A stretch of DNA of 64,000 nt from CAWGJF01 sp963715745 (GTDB lineage: Bacteria; Bacteroidota; Ignavibacteria; Ignavibacteriales; Ignavibacteriaceae): positions 1,364,001-1,428,000 of the forward strand of contig OY970271.1 of NCBI GenBank assembly GCA_963715745.1. The letters are read 5' to 3'. Shown in pieces: positions 45,087 to 53,867 of the stretch. The first letter of the stretch is position 1. Each line of letters opens with the position of its first letter. Made by a program: the position numbers and the translations under genes. Under the pieces are notes generated by a model. It had not been told where the DNA came from, did not search any database, and was given only the letters and a program-made list of their open reading frames with translations.

Positions 45087-45100
45087 ATTATTAAATAATC
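45086..45100. promoter_or_regulatory. Perfect 15-bp palindrome at the expected transcription start
   Basis: GATTATT and AATAATC flank a single central A. The site directly follows the -10 hexamer, the usual place for a repressor operator. The cognate protein is unknown. Confidence 0.45.
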
Positions 45101-45126
45101 TCATTTAATCACATTAAGGAGGCTGT

Positions 45127-46401
45127 ATGAAGCTCTTTAACTCATTAGTTATTCTTGCACTGGTTGGTCTTACATTTAATGGATTTTCTCAAGACTATAA
45201 AAAAACTGGTGGTTTAGCAAGATTAACCTCTATGGGTGCAAATGTTTATGTTGCGGATCCTTTCTTTGTTACAATTAACCCGGCATGGAATTCTGAATAT
45301 GATAATTTCCTGATGGGTGATTTAGGAAGCAATCCTGGCGCACCATTTTCATCCGGTGGCAATGGACAGTATATATCTGCAAATTTCAGGTTAGACAGAC
45401 ACTGGACTGTTGGTGGTATTTTAACCCGGAATGATTTTAATGGTTTCTCTATCGCACTTCTTGATCCTGGCACAAATAATACGCTTGGTTTAGGATTTCC
45501 CGGTGTCGTTTCCACAGTTAATAATATCGTTGGAAGCAATTCTGTCGTTCCTATGGATAATAACGTAGAACTAATCGGAACCTTTTCATTCGGAAATTCT
45601 TCTGTAGGTTTGGGTGTAGCGTATGCCTCAACTTCAAATGATTTTACACCCGACAACGGTCCTGGATATATGGGCTCCGCTAGTCAGATTGGTCTAAATC
45701 TTGGATTATTGTCTGCAGTTTCAAGTAGTTTTACATTAGATTTAGGGGCGTCACTTGTGCTTCCTAAAGCAGAATTTGATCAGGACGATGTGCCTGTGAC
45801 AAATGCTGATCAGACTATTATTTTTGCAAATGCAAGAGCATTCTGGAAACAATCTTCTAAGTTCACGATAGTTCCGGTTGTAGCTTTTGCAACTGCTACA
45901 GGTTCATTTGAAACTGCTGGTAATTCATACGATCTAAATTCGTTTACCTCAATTTCAGCTGGATTAGGTGTTAATTATACTGTGGGAGATTTCCTTCTTG
46001 CAGGTGGTTTGATGTTTAGTACCAATGCTATAACAACCCCTGAAGATACATCTACAACTCCTGATACACCGGAATTAACTACAACAGCAACCAGCTTTCC
46101 TATATGGAATATAGGTATGGAATGGAATATGCTTGACTGGTTTGTTGCAAGATTGGGTTATATCGCTGTAACTGGTAGTCAAACAACTGAAACTGCTGGT
46201 GGCGGAAATAATGTTGATGAATATGTTCAAACTTACTTTCTTCCGGCTTCAAGAGGTTTCACAGTTGGTGTTGGTTTCAGACTCGGAGACTTTTCACTTG
46301 ACGCAACTGTTAATGAAGATGTTTTAAGACAAGGATTTAATAATATAGGTGGAGGTGGTTCAACTTTTGCTTATTTATCCACTTCCTATGCATTGCCATA
46401 A
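45127..46401 (+). CDS. Outer-membrane beta-barrel protein, function unknown
   Basis: A 424-residue protein with a signal peptide to about residue 21 (GFSQ). Alternating hydrophobic strands run to the C-terminus, which ends in a short strand LSTSYALP. The opening LARLTSMGANVYVADPFFVTINPAWNS resembles FadL/PorV-like barrels without a firm match. The AAGGAGG ribosome binding site is near-perfect and a promoter with a palindrome lies just upstream, so the protein is probably abundant and regulated. A terminator follows, making it a one-gene unit. Confidence 0.78.
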   Translation: MKLFNSLVILALVGLTFNGFSQDYKKTGGLARLTSMGANVYVADPFFVTINPAWNSEYDNFLMGDLGSNPGAPFSSGGNGQYISANFRLDRHWTVGGILTRNDFNGFSIALLDPGTNNTLGLGFPGVVSTVNNIVGSNSVVPMDNNVELIGTFSFGNSSVGLGVAYASTSNDFTPDNGPGYMGSASQIGLNLGLLSAVSSSFTLDLGASLVLPKAEFDQDDVPVTNADQTIIFANARAFWKQSSKFTIVPVVAFATATGSFETAGNSYDLNSFTSISAGLGVNYTVGDFLLAGGLMFSTNAITTPEDTSTTPDTPELTTTATSFPIWNIGMEWNMLDWFVARLGYIAVTGSQTTETAGGGNNVDEYVQTYFLPASRGFTVGVGFRLGDFSLDATVNEDVLRQGFNNIGGGGSTFAYLSTSYALP

Positions 46402-46411
46402 ATAATAATTG

Positions 46412-46443
46412 GCTTACCGGTGAAATTCCGGTAAGCTTTTTCT
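46412..46443 (+). terminator. Rho-independent terminator after the barrel gene
   Basis: A perfect 9-bp stem GCTTACCGG/CCGGTAAGC (46412-46420 with 46428-46436) with a 7-base loop is followed directly by a T run. Confidence 0.92.
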
Positions 46444-46516
46444 TTATAAATTCCTACCTTTACTTACATTATCCAATAATTTAATTTCACCTTCTCTCAT
46501 AAACTAATTTAAAGAG

Positions 46517-47566
46517 ATGGAAGAACTAGTTGGTGCAATACATATGCATTCAGTTTTTTCCGATGGTTCCGGAAAAGTAACTGAAATAGCAAAGTCTGCC
46601 GATGAGGTTGGGTTGGATTTTATTATTCTTACGGATCATAATACACTTCGCGCATTGCACGAAGGTTTTGAAAAATGGTATGGCAATACTCTATGCCTGG
46701 TCGGCTGTGAAATTAATGACAGGGAAAATAAAAATCATTACCTGGCATTTGGAATAAATGAAACTTTTTCAACAAGGTTATCAGCAAAAAGTTATGTTAA
46801 AAAAGTAAAAGATGCGGGAGGAATCGGATTTCTTGCCCATCCTCACGAGAAAAGAAGTCATATGAAAGAACATCCGCCGTATCCATGGATTGAATGGGAT
46901 ACGAAAGATTTTACAGGTATTGAAATCTGGAATCATATGTCTGAATGGATGGAGAATTTAACAGAGGAAAATAAATATCAGGCATTTCTACATCCGCTTA
47001 GAACAATAACTGAACCACAGCCTGAAACATTAGAATTATGGGATAGATTAAATCTTGAAAGAAAAGTAGTTGGTATTGGAGGAGTTGATGCGCATGCACA
47101 TAAATATAATTTGCTTGGTTTTCTTGAAGTTGAAATTTTTCCTTATAAAGTTTTGTTTAAATCAATCAGGACTCATGTTCTTGTAGAAAAAAATCCAGAT
47201 AAAATTAATTCAAGTCAGGATATTGATTCAGCCAAAAAGCAAATATATCAAGCGCTTGAAAAAGGCAGATGTTTTTTTGCAAATGATTACCATGCGGATT
47301 CAAAAGGATTCAGGTTTTATGCGGAATCCGGCAAAAAGAAATTTGAGATGGGGGATTCAATTAATACTCAAAATAAAGTTATTTTGCATGTCCGGATTCC
47401 TGAAAAGAATGTATTAGTAAAGCTTATTCACAATGGGGAAAAAATAAAGGAATTTGAGTCAAATAAAGTGTCATTTGAAGTTAAAAACCCGGGAATTTAC
47501 AGAGCCGAGGTTTTCATTCATAATAAAGCGTGGATATACTCAAATCACATAAGAATAGGTTTATAA
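46517..47566 (+). CDS. PHP-domain metal-dependent phosphoesterase-like protein
   Basis: A 349-residue protein with an N-terminal PHP domain. The metal-binding motif HMHSVFSDG (His9, His11, Asp16) is at the start, TDHN near 41, HPH near 109, and a late GGVDAHAHK near 193. PHP proteins cleave phosphoesters or act as pyrophosphohydrolases. The C-terminal 100 residues or so form a separate beta-rich domain (KVILHVRIPEKNVLVKL). The substrate is not visible. It reads toward the tRNA gene, whose 5' end lies 2 bases after its stop codon. Confidence 0.82.
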   Translation: MEELVGAIHMHSVFSDGSGKVTEIAKSADEVGLDFIILTDHNTLRALHEGFEKWYGNTLCLVGCEINDRENKNHYLAFGINETFSTRLSAKSYVKKVKDAGGIGFLAHPHEKRSHMKEHPPYPWIEWDTKDFTGIEIWNHMSEWMENLTEENKYQAFLHPLRTITEPQPETLELWDRLNLERKVVGIGGVDAHAHKYNLLGFLEVEIFPYKVLFKSIRTHVLVEKNPDKINSSQDIDSAKKQIYQALEKGRCFFANDYHADSKGFRFYAESGKKKFEMGDSINTQNKVILHVRIPEKNVLVKLIHNGEKIKEFESNKVSFEVKNPGIYRAEVFIHNKAWIYSNHIRIGL

Positions 47567-47568
47567 AA

Positions 47569-47642
47569 GCGCCCATAGTTCAAATGGACAGAACGTTGGA
47601 TTCCGGTTCCAAAGGTTGGAGGTTCGAGTCCTCCTGGGCGTA
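47569..47642 (+). tRNA. tRNA-Arg, anticodon CCG
   Basis: A 74-base cloverleaf can be drawn. The acceptor stem GCGCCCA/TGGGCGT has a G1-U72 wobble, the anticodon stem is TTGGA/TCCAA around the loop TTCCGGT, and the T arm is GGAGG-TTCGAGT-CCTCC. The anticodon at loop positions 34-36 is CCG, reading CGG arginine codons. The discriminator base is A and no CCA is encoded. Confidence 0.95.
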
Positions 47643-47730
47643 CAATTAAAATTTATCATTGGCAGATTGGGGAAATATCTATTATTTTTATTATTCTTTT
47701 CAAATAATTTTATATAACTAAGGATTTTTA

Positions 47731-48432
47731 ATGCTTCAGAAGAAAAAGAAACTTTCGCGTAAGGAAATTAAAGAAGATAAACTTGTTTCATTTTTTTATA
47801 AATCCCAATCCTTTATAGATGAAAATAAAAACCGGTTAATGACTTACGGTTTGATTTTAGCTGCTGTTATAATCGGTGTATATTTTTATATGAATCAGAA
47901 AAAAGAAGACAACATGAAAGCCGGAATTGCACTTGCAAAAGTAATGAATATTTACGACTCCGGATCTTACCTTGAAGCAATTGAAGGTGTTCAGGGAACT
48001 GACAGTACAAAAAATATTGAGGGGTTAAAACAAATTGTACAAGAATACGGAAGCACAGAGAATGGAGAAACGGCGAAAATTTATCTGGCAAATGCGTATT
48101 CATATCTTGGAAAGTATGACGAAGCAATTAAGTATTATGAAGATTACGGCGGCAGTCTTGATTATATGAAAGCAGCTTCACTTTCGGGGCAAGCTGGATA
48201 TTATGCTGGTAAAGGTGAATATGAAAAAGCTGCAGATCTATATAAAGAAGCTGCAAGTCTTGAGCCAGCAAACGGAGAAAACCCTGATTATCTTCTAAAC
48301 GCTGGCATTAACTATTTTAATGCAGGTAATAAGGAACAGGCAAAATTAGTTTTAACCAAATTAAAAGATAATTATAAACCGTCTGCAACTACAAGGGAAG
48401 CGGATAAATACATTACTTTATTGAATAATTAA
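47731..48432 (+). CDS. Membrane-anchored TPR protein
   Basis: A 233-residue protein with a charged cytoplasmic N-terminus (KKKKLSRKEIKEDK), one membrane helix at about 37-54 and TPR-like helices from about 85 to the end (NAYSYLGKYDEAIKYYEDYG, broken near 120-140, and GEYEKAADLYKEAASL near 167). The arrangement recalls YfgM/BamD-like envelope chaperone partners of Sec or the outer-membrane machinery. The function is not determined. An AAGGA ribosome binding site precedes the ATG. A hairpin follows it. Confidence 0.78.
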   Translation: MLQKKKKLSRKEIKEDKLVSFFYKSQSFIDENKNRLMTYGLILAAVIIGVYFYMNQKKEDNMKAGIALAKVMNIYDSGSYLEAIEGVQGTDSTKNIEGLKQIVQEYGSTENGETAKIYLANAYSYLGKYDEAIKYYEDYGGSLDYMKAASLSGQAGYYAGKGEYEKAADLYKEAASLEPANGENPDYLLNAGINYFNAGNKEQAKLVLTKLKDNYKPSATTREADKYITLLNN

Positions 48433-48446
48433 ATTAATAATTGTTA

Positions 48447-48485
48447 GGCATTTGACTTTCAAATGCCGTATTTCTATGTTTTTAA
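48447..48485 (+). terminator. Probable terminator hairpin before efp
   Basis: A perfect 8-bp stem GGCATTTG/CAAATGCC (48447-48454 with 48460-48467) with a 5-base loop is followed by a T-rich but interrupted stretch. It probably separates the TPR gene from efp. Confidence 0.65.
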
Positions 48486-48514
48486 CAATCTCATTCTAAA
48501 TATTCCTTTATTTT

Positions 48515-49081
48515 ATGGCAGATACTTCAGATTTCCGGAACGGGCTAATAATTAAATTTAAAAATGATCTTTACTCTATTGTAGAATTTCAACATGTTAA
48601 ACCGGGCAAAGGCGGTGCATTTGTAAGGTCAACTCTTAAGAATCTAAGGAATGGAAAAGTTCTTGATAATACCTTCCGGGCAGGTGAAAAAGTTGACGTA
48701 GTTAGAGTTGAAAGAAGAAAATACCAGTATCTATATCGTGACGGTGAATTTTTAGTGTGTATGGACAATGAAACTTTTGAACAAATAAATGTACCAATAA
48801 ACCTGATTGGTGAAGGTTCAGAATTTCTAAAAGAAAGCCTTGAACTCGATATTCTTTTTGATGGTAATGAAATAATTAATGTTGAAATACCTATTTTTAT
48901 CGAGTTGAAAGTTATCGAAACGGAACCTGGCTTTAAAGGTGACACAGCAACCGGGGCATTAAAGCCGGCAAGACTTGAAACAGGGGCGTCAGTAAATGTT
49001 CCTTTATTTATAAATATTGATGATGTAATTAAAGTTGATACTAGAACCGGGGAATACTCTGAAAGAGTAAAAACTTCTTAA
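48515..49081 (+). CDS. efp: Elongation factor P
   Basis: Relieves ribosome stalling at polyproline stretches. The protein has 188 residues and three beta-barrel domains. The functional tip of domain I is KPGKGGAF with Lys32, the residue modified in many bacteria; which modification is used here is not visible. The domain III segment ETEPGFKGDTATGALKPA is diagnostic. It leads the conserved efp-accB-accC cluster, with accB starting 16 bp later. Confidence 0.96.
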   Translation: MADTSDFRNGLIIKFKNDLYSIVEFQHVKPGKGGAFVRSTLKNLRNGKVLDNTFRAGEKVDVVRVERRKYQYLYRDGEFLVCMDNETFEQINVPINLIGEGSEFLKESLELDILFDGNEIINVEIPIFIELKVIETEPGFKGDTATGALKPARLETGASVNVPLFINIDDVIKVDTRTGEYSERVKTS

Positions 49082-49097
49082 TAACAAGGAAACGCTA

Positions 49098-49565
49098 ATG
49101 GACTTAAATCTAATAAAACGACTTGTGAAGATTGTTGATACAAGTGGAGTAACAGATCTGGAAATTGAAGAAAACGGAATGAAGGTTAAGATTGCAAAAA
49201 AGATTCGAAGCGCTCAGCAAACTACTCAACCGCAAATCATTTCCAGTGCAGTTCCGGTTACTGAATTAACACAGGAGACTAAAAAAGAATCTCCCGTTGA
49301 AAAATCTCAGGAAGCGGATTCTTCAATGCATGTTATTAATTCACCAATTGTGGGAACTTTTTACAGATCTCCCGCACCAGATGCAGATGCATATGTACAG
49401 GTTGGTGATTCAGTTTCTGCAGGTTCGGTTCTTTGCATTATTGAAGCTATGAAATTGATGAATGAAATTGAATCTGATGTTGATGGTAAAATTGCAAAAA
49501 TACTTGTGGAAAATGGTAAACCTGTTGAATACAATCAACCATTATTCATGATTCAGATAGCTTAA
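49098..49565 (+). CDS. accB: Biotin carboxyl carrier protein of acetyl-CoA carboxylase
   Basis: Carries biotin between the two half-reactions of acetyl-CoA carboxylase. The protein has 155 residues: a conserved N-terminal helix region, a low-complexity linker at about 40-78, and a biotinyl domain to the end. The biotin site is EAMKLMNE with Lys119, and the thumb segment SPIVGTFYRSPAPDA is present. It is encoded between efp and accC. Confidence 0.96.
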   Translation: MDLNLIKRLVKIVDTSGVTDLEIEENGMKVKIAKKIRSAQQTTQPQIISSAVPVTELTQETKKESPVEKSQEADSSMHVINSPIVGTFYRSPAPDADAYVQVGDSVSAGSVLCIIEAMKLMNEIESDVDGKIAKILVENGKPVEYNQPLFMIQIA

Positions 49566-49593
49566 TTTGTTGAGATAAAACACCGGGAAAAAA

Positions 49594-50934
49594 TTGTTCA
49601 ACAAAATCTTAATTGCCAACAGAGGCGAAATTGCTCTTCGGGTTATCCGCACTTGTAAAGAATTAGGGATTAAAACTGTAGCCGTGTATTCGGAAGCAGA
49701 TGCTGATTCATTACATGTTACTTTTGCTGATGAAGCAGTTTGTATTGGACCCCCACCAAGTAAAGATAGTTATCTTAAAATTCCATTAATTATTTCTGCT
49801 GCTCACATAACCGGAGCTGATGCAATTCATCCGGGATATGGATTTCTTGCTGAAAATGAAAACTTCTCAGAAATATGTTTAGAATCTGATATTAAGTTTA
49901 TAGGTCCTTCGCCACAAATGATTCGTGCAATGGGGGATAAGGCATTTGCAAAAGAAACTATGAAGAAAAACGGTGTGCCTGTTATACCCGGAAGTGACGG
50001 AATAATTACTGATAAAGAAGAAGGCAAAAAACTTTCTGCAGAGATTGGTTACCCTGTAATTATAAAAGCGTCTGCCGGCGGTGGTGGAAAAGGAATGAGA
50101 ATAGTCTGGGCAGAAAATGAATTTGACAAAGCTTTCCAGATGGCACAAACCGAAGCAGAAGCCGGGTTTGGAAATCCAGCCGTTTATATTGAAAAGTTTA
50201 TTGAGAATCCAAGACATATTGAATTCCAGATTTTGGGCGACAAGCATGGCAATGTCTATCATTATGGTGAAAGAGATTGTTCTGTTCAAAGACGACATCA
50301 GAAATTAATTGAAGAATCACCCTCACCGATTATGGATAATGAACTTCGAGAAAAAATGGGAGAAGCTGCTGTACTCGGTGCAAGCTCTGTAAATTATGAA
50401 GGTGCCGGTACAATTGAGTTTCTGCTTGATAAGTATCATAATTTTTATTTTATGGAGATGAATACAAGAATACAGGTTGAACACCCTGTAACTGAAATGA
50501 CCTACGATATTGACCTGATAAGACAACAAATAATGATTGCAGCCGGCGAAAAAATTGATTACAAACCACACAAGCATTCAGGACATAGTATTGAATTCAG
50601 AATAAATGCTGAAGATCCTTCCAAAGATTTCAGACCATCTCCGGGTAAAATAACTTCACTTCATTTTCCGGGCGGATTTGGGGTAAGGATTGATTCACAT
50701 ATTTATCAATCGTATTCAATTCCTCCATATTATGATTCTCTTCTTGCAAAATTAATTGTCTGGGGAAGAAACAGGAATCATGCAATCAGGAGGGGAGTAA
50801 GAGCATTGGAAGAATTTACAATTGAAGGAATTAAAACAACAATACCATTTCATCAGCAGGTTTTACAGGATGAAAGGTTTTTAAGTGGAAAATTTGATAC
50901 AAGCTTTCTTGAAGGATTTCGATTCAAGGAGTAA
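49594..50934 (+). CDS. accC: Biotin carboxylase subunit of acetyl-CoA carboxylase
   Basis: Carboxylates biotin on AccB with ATP and bicarbonate, the first committed step of fatty acid synthesis. The protein has 446 residues of ATP-grasp fold. It starts at TTG with the expected N-terminus MFNKILIANRGEIALRVIR. The glycine-rich ATP loop KASAGGGGKGMR is at about 154-165 and the catalytic region EMNTRIQVEHPVTE near 288-301 is complete. It lies 28 bp after accB. Confidence 0.96.
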   Translation: MFNKILIANRGEIALRVIRTCKELGIKTVAVYSEADADSLHVTFADEAVCIGPPPSKDSYLKIPLIISAAHITGADAIHPGYGFLAENENFSEICLESDIKFIGPSPQMIRAMGDKAFAKETMKKNGVPVIPGSDGIITDKEEGKKLSAEIGYPVIIKASAGGGGKGMRIVWAENEFDKAFQMAQTEAEAGFGNPAVYIEKFIENPRHIEFQILGDKHGNVYHYGERDCSVQRRHQKLIEESPSPIMDNELREKMGEAAVLGASSVNYEGAGTIEFLLDKYHNFYFMEMNTRIQVEHPVTEMTYDIDLIRQQIMIAAGEKIDYKPHKHSGHSIEFRINAEDPSKDFRPSPGKITSLHFPGGFGVRIDSHIYQSYSIPPYYDSLLAKLIVWGRNRNHAIRRGVRALEEFTIEGIKTTIPFHQQVLQDERFLSGKFDTSFLEGFRFKE

Positions 50935-50963
50935 GCAGTTAACATTTAAGACAGAGGGAAAAT

Positions 50964-51344
50964 ATGGAATTACCAACTAATTTAAAATTTACAAAAGATC
51001 ACGAATGGATCCGGGTTGAAGGAAATGCCGCTTATATTGGGATTACCGATTATGCACAGGGTGAACTTGGTGACGTGGTTTTTCTTGATATCGATTCTTC
51101 ACTTTCCGAAATAAAAAAAGGAGAATCATTCGGAACAATTGAAGCTGTAAAAACAGTAAGCGACATATACGGACCGTTTACCGGTAAAGTGCTTGAAATA
51201 AATCCTAAACTTGCCGAAAATCCAGAGCTGATAAATTCAGATCCTTACGGTGAAGGATGGATGATAAAAGCTGAAGTTTCCGACAATTCAGAATTATCCG
51301 ATCTTCTTGATAGTTCAGCTTACAAGGAATTGATTGGACAATAA
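50964..51344 (+). CDS. gcvH: Glycine cleavage system H protein
   Basis: The lipoyl carrier of the glycine cleavage system. It has 126 residues with the attachment site Lys63 in GTIEAVKTVSD and the opening KFTKDHEWI typical of the family. The P, T and L proteins are not adjacent. It follows accC after 29 bp and may share its transcript; the terminator 24 bp downstream ends the unit. Confidence 0.96.
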   Translation: MELPTNLKFTKDHEWIRVEGNAAYIGITDYAQGELGDVVFLDIDSSLSEIKKGESFGTIEAVKTVSDIYGPFTGKVLEINPKLAENPELINSDPYGEGWMIKAEVSDNSELSDLLDSSAYKELIGQ

Positions 51345-51368
51345 GAATCATTCAATTATTTTTTTAAC

Positions 51369-51396
51369 AAACCCGTGTAGTGCGGGTTTTATTTTA
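51369..51396 (+). terminator. Rho-independent terminator after gcvH
   Basis: A 7-bp stem AAACCCG/CGGGTTT (51369-51375 with 51383-51389) with a 7-base loop runs straight into a T-rich tail. It ends the efp-accB-accC-gcvH unit. Confidence 0.88.
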
Positions 51397-51411
51397 AAAT
51401 ACTAATCAAAA

Positions 51412-52953
51412 ATGCCACAGCATGAAAAAATATTAATTGTAGATTTTGGATCGCAATACACCCAGTTAATAGCGAGAAGAATAAGGGAGGCGAACGTATT
51501 TTCTATAATTTATCCACACATTATTTCAATTGAGGAGATCAGAAACATTAATCCTAAGGGAATAATTTTTTCCGGCGGACCGATGAGTGTGTATGATGAA
51601 GATGCCCCTGATATCGAAGATAAAGTTTTAAAACTGAAAATACCTGTGCTGGGTATTTGTTACGGACTTCAATTAATTGCAAAGAAATTTAATGGCGTAA
51701 TTGAACAGGCTGACGACCGTGAATATGGAAAATCCATTTTAAGAGTTATGGATGATACAGATATTCTCAGGAAAGTAGATTCTGCTTCTGTAGTTTGGAT
51801 GAGCCACGGTGATTATATAACTGAGCTTCCCACAGGATTTAAAGTTGTTGGGGAATCTGACCATTCTCCCGTTTGTGCAATTTCGAACAGTTCAAAAAAG
51901 ATATTTGGATTGCAGTTTCATCCTGAAGTAATCCATACTGAAGACGGTGAAAAAATCATTCAAAATTTTCTATTTGATATCTGCAATTGCAGCGGCGATT
52001 GGACATCTGAAAATTTTATCGATCAACAGATTAACGCTGTTAAAGAAAGAGTTGGCAATAATAAAGTTATCTGTGCATTAAGCGGTGGTGTTGATTCTAC
52101 AGTTGCTGCAGTGCTTGTTAAAAAAGCAATTGGTGAAAATCTTATTTGTATTCATATTGATACCGGGTTGATGAGAAAAAATGAAAGTGAAAAAGTCGGA
52201 AATCTTTTCAGAGATAAACTAAAACTTGATTTTATTCATGTTGATGCGGGAAAAACTTTTCTATCCCGATTAAAAGGTATTGCTGATCCTGAACAAAAAA
52301 GAAAAATTATCGGGAATACTTTTATAGAAGTTTTTGAAGAAGAAGCAAAAAAAATCAAGGAGGTAAAATTTTTAGTTCAAGGCACATTGTATCCTGATGT
52401 AATTGAGTCAATGCCGGTAAAAGGACAATCTGTAACAATAAAATCTCATCATAATGTTGGCGGACTACCGGAGAGAATGAAACTGGAATTAATTGAACCA
52501 TTCAGAGAATTATTTAAAGATGAAGTCAGAACAGTTGGGAAAGACCTTCACATTCCGGATGAGTTTATCTATCGTCATCCATTTCCAGGACCGGGTTTAG
52601 CTGTCAGAATACTTGGAGAAATATCTGAAGATAAACTAAAAATACTCAGAGAAGCGGACGATATTTTTATTACTGCTATTAAACAAGCAGATCTATATAG
52701 ACAGATCTGGCAGGCATTTGCTGTTCTTTTGCCGGTTAGTTCTGTAGGAGTAATGGGTGATTTAAGGACGTACGAATACGTTCTTTCACTTCGTGCAGTG
52801 AATTCTGTAGATGGAATGACTGCAGACTGGTTTCAGTTTGATCACGATTTTCTTGCCGAAGTTTCCAATAAAATAATTAATAAGGTAAGAGGTATTAACC
52901 GGGTTGTTTATGATATTAGCTCTAAGCCACCTGCTACAATTGAATGGGAATAA
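51412..52953 (+). CDS. guaA: GMP synthase, glutamine-hydrolysing
   Basis: Converts XMP to GMP with glutamine and ATP. The 513-residue protein has an N-terminal class I glutamine amidotransferase with the nucleophile in GICYGLQ and the His-Glu pair in QFHPEV, an ATP pyrophosphatase domain with the P-loop CALSGGVDSTVAA near 225, and the C-terminal dimerisation domain ending KPPATIEWE. Length and motifs are complete. Its last 10 bases overlap the next gene. Confidence 0.97.
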   Translation: MPQHEKILIVDFGSQYTQLIARRIREANVFSIIYPHIISIEEIRNINPKGIIFSGGPMSVYDEDAPDIEDKVLKLKIPVLGICYGLQLIAKKFNGVIEQADDREYGKSILRVMDDTDILRKVDSASVVWMSHGDYITELPTGFKVVGESDHSPVCAISNSSKKIFGLQFHPEVIHTEDGEKIIQNFLFDICNCSGDWTSENFIDQQINAVKERVGNNKVICALSGGVDSTVAAVLVKKAIGENLICIHIDTGLMRKNESEKVGNLFRDKLKLDFIHVDAGKTFLSRLKGIADPEQKRKIIGNTFIEVFEEEAKKIKEVKFLVQGTLYPDVIESMPVKGQSVTIKSHHNVGGLPERMKLELIEPFRELFKDEVRTVGKDLHIPDEFIYRHPFPGPGLAVRILGEISEDKLKILREADDIFITAIKQADLYRQIWQAFAVLLPVSSVGVMGDLRTYEYVLSLRAVNSVDGMTADWFQFDHDFLAEVSNKIINKVRGINRVVYDISSKPPATIEWE

Positions 52954-53867
52954 ACCGGGTGGAAAAAGATTATATTATTCAACATAAGCTGGAACAGGCA
53001 AGAGATTTTGAATCACAAGGCAAGTATCTTCACTCAATACAAATCTATCATTCTCTTATTAGTGAATTTCCTGATTTGGTTCATGCATATTTGAATCTTG
53101 CAATTCTTTATGAACATTTAGGAAACCTGAAGTCTGCGGAGGAAGTCTTTAATAACATTATCTCCATTGTACCTGAAGATGATGAAATGAGAATTTATTT
53201 TGCCCAGTTTCTTATCAGGAAAATGGATTGGACAGGAGCAGTAAATATTCTAAATGATGCTAATCCTGAAACTGAACCATTAGCTTCATTTCTTACCGGT
53301 GTTTCGTATATATTTCTGGGAGAATTCGAATTAGCGAAAATTAATTTTCTGAATTTTGTAATTTCAGATGAACAACCGGAACTTATTTATGAAGCTTATT
53401 TATTCCTGGCAAAGATTGAGCTTAATTTAAAACAATATGATAATTCACTAAAGCATATCCGACGTGCCGAAACTCTATATGACGATTATTGGGAATTGTA
53501 TCTTTTATATGCAAGAGTTTATTTTGAACAAGGTATGAGCACACACTCTATTGATAATTTACGTAAAGCTGTCAGAAAATCCGGAGAAAATCCACTCATA
53601 CATTATTGGGCAGGGAAAATATATTTGAAATTTCAGGAAAATATAAAAGCTGAATTTCATTTAAGTCGCTATCTTGATTTAATAAATGAAACCACCACGG
53701 AAGACTTTATGGAAAAGGTTAAAGCGTTTTTGAAATCAGGAAAACTGAAAGAAGCATTCTTTAATTTTGAAATAGCTGATTGTTATATTGAAAAGAAAAA
53801 TTTTGCAATACGCGCAAAAGATAAATCAAACAATACTTCTGAAAAATTAGACGGTACAGATGATTAA
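52944..53867 (+). CDS. Tetratricopeptide-repeat protein
   Basis: A 307-residue protein made of TPR-like helix pairs from about residue 10 to 230 (for example VHAYLNLAILYEHLGNLKSAEEVF, split here near 42-55 and 56-65). There is no signal peptide or membrane helix, so it is probably cytoplasmic. It overlaps guaA by 10 bp and the next gene by 8 bp, which implies coupled translation with the envelope protein downstream. Function is unknown; TPR proteins act as binding scaffolds. Confidence 0.8.
   Translation: MGINRVEKDYIIQHKLEQARDFESQGKYLHSIQIYHSLISEFPDLVHAYLNLAILYEHLGNLKSAEEVFNNIISIVPEDDEMRIYFAQFLIRKMDWTGAVNILNDANPETEPLASFLTGVSYIFLGEFELAKINFLNFVISDEQPELIYEAYLFLAKIELNLKQYDNSLKHIRRAETLYDDYWELYLLYARVYFEQGMSTHSIDNLRKAVRKSGENPLIHYWAGKIYLKFQENIKAEFHLSRYLDLINETTTEDFMEKVKAFLKSGKLKEAFFNFEIADCYIEKKNFAIRAKDKSNNTSEKLDGTDD

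Noticed and set aside
45246..45656. A 136-codon minus-strand frame opposite the outer-membrane barrel.
   Set aside because: It is a mirror of a clear coding sequence on the plus strand; composition is Pro/Ser-rich as expected from the antisense frame.
49879..50298. A 139-codon minus-strand frame opposite accC.
   Set aside because: It lies wholly inside highly conserved accC and has no independent support.
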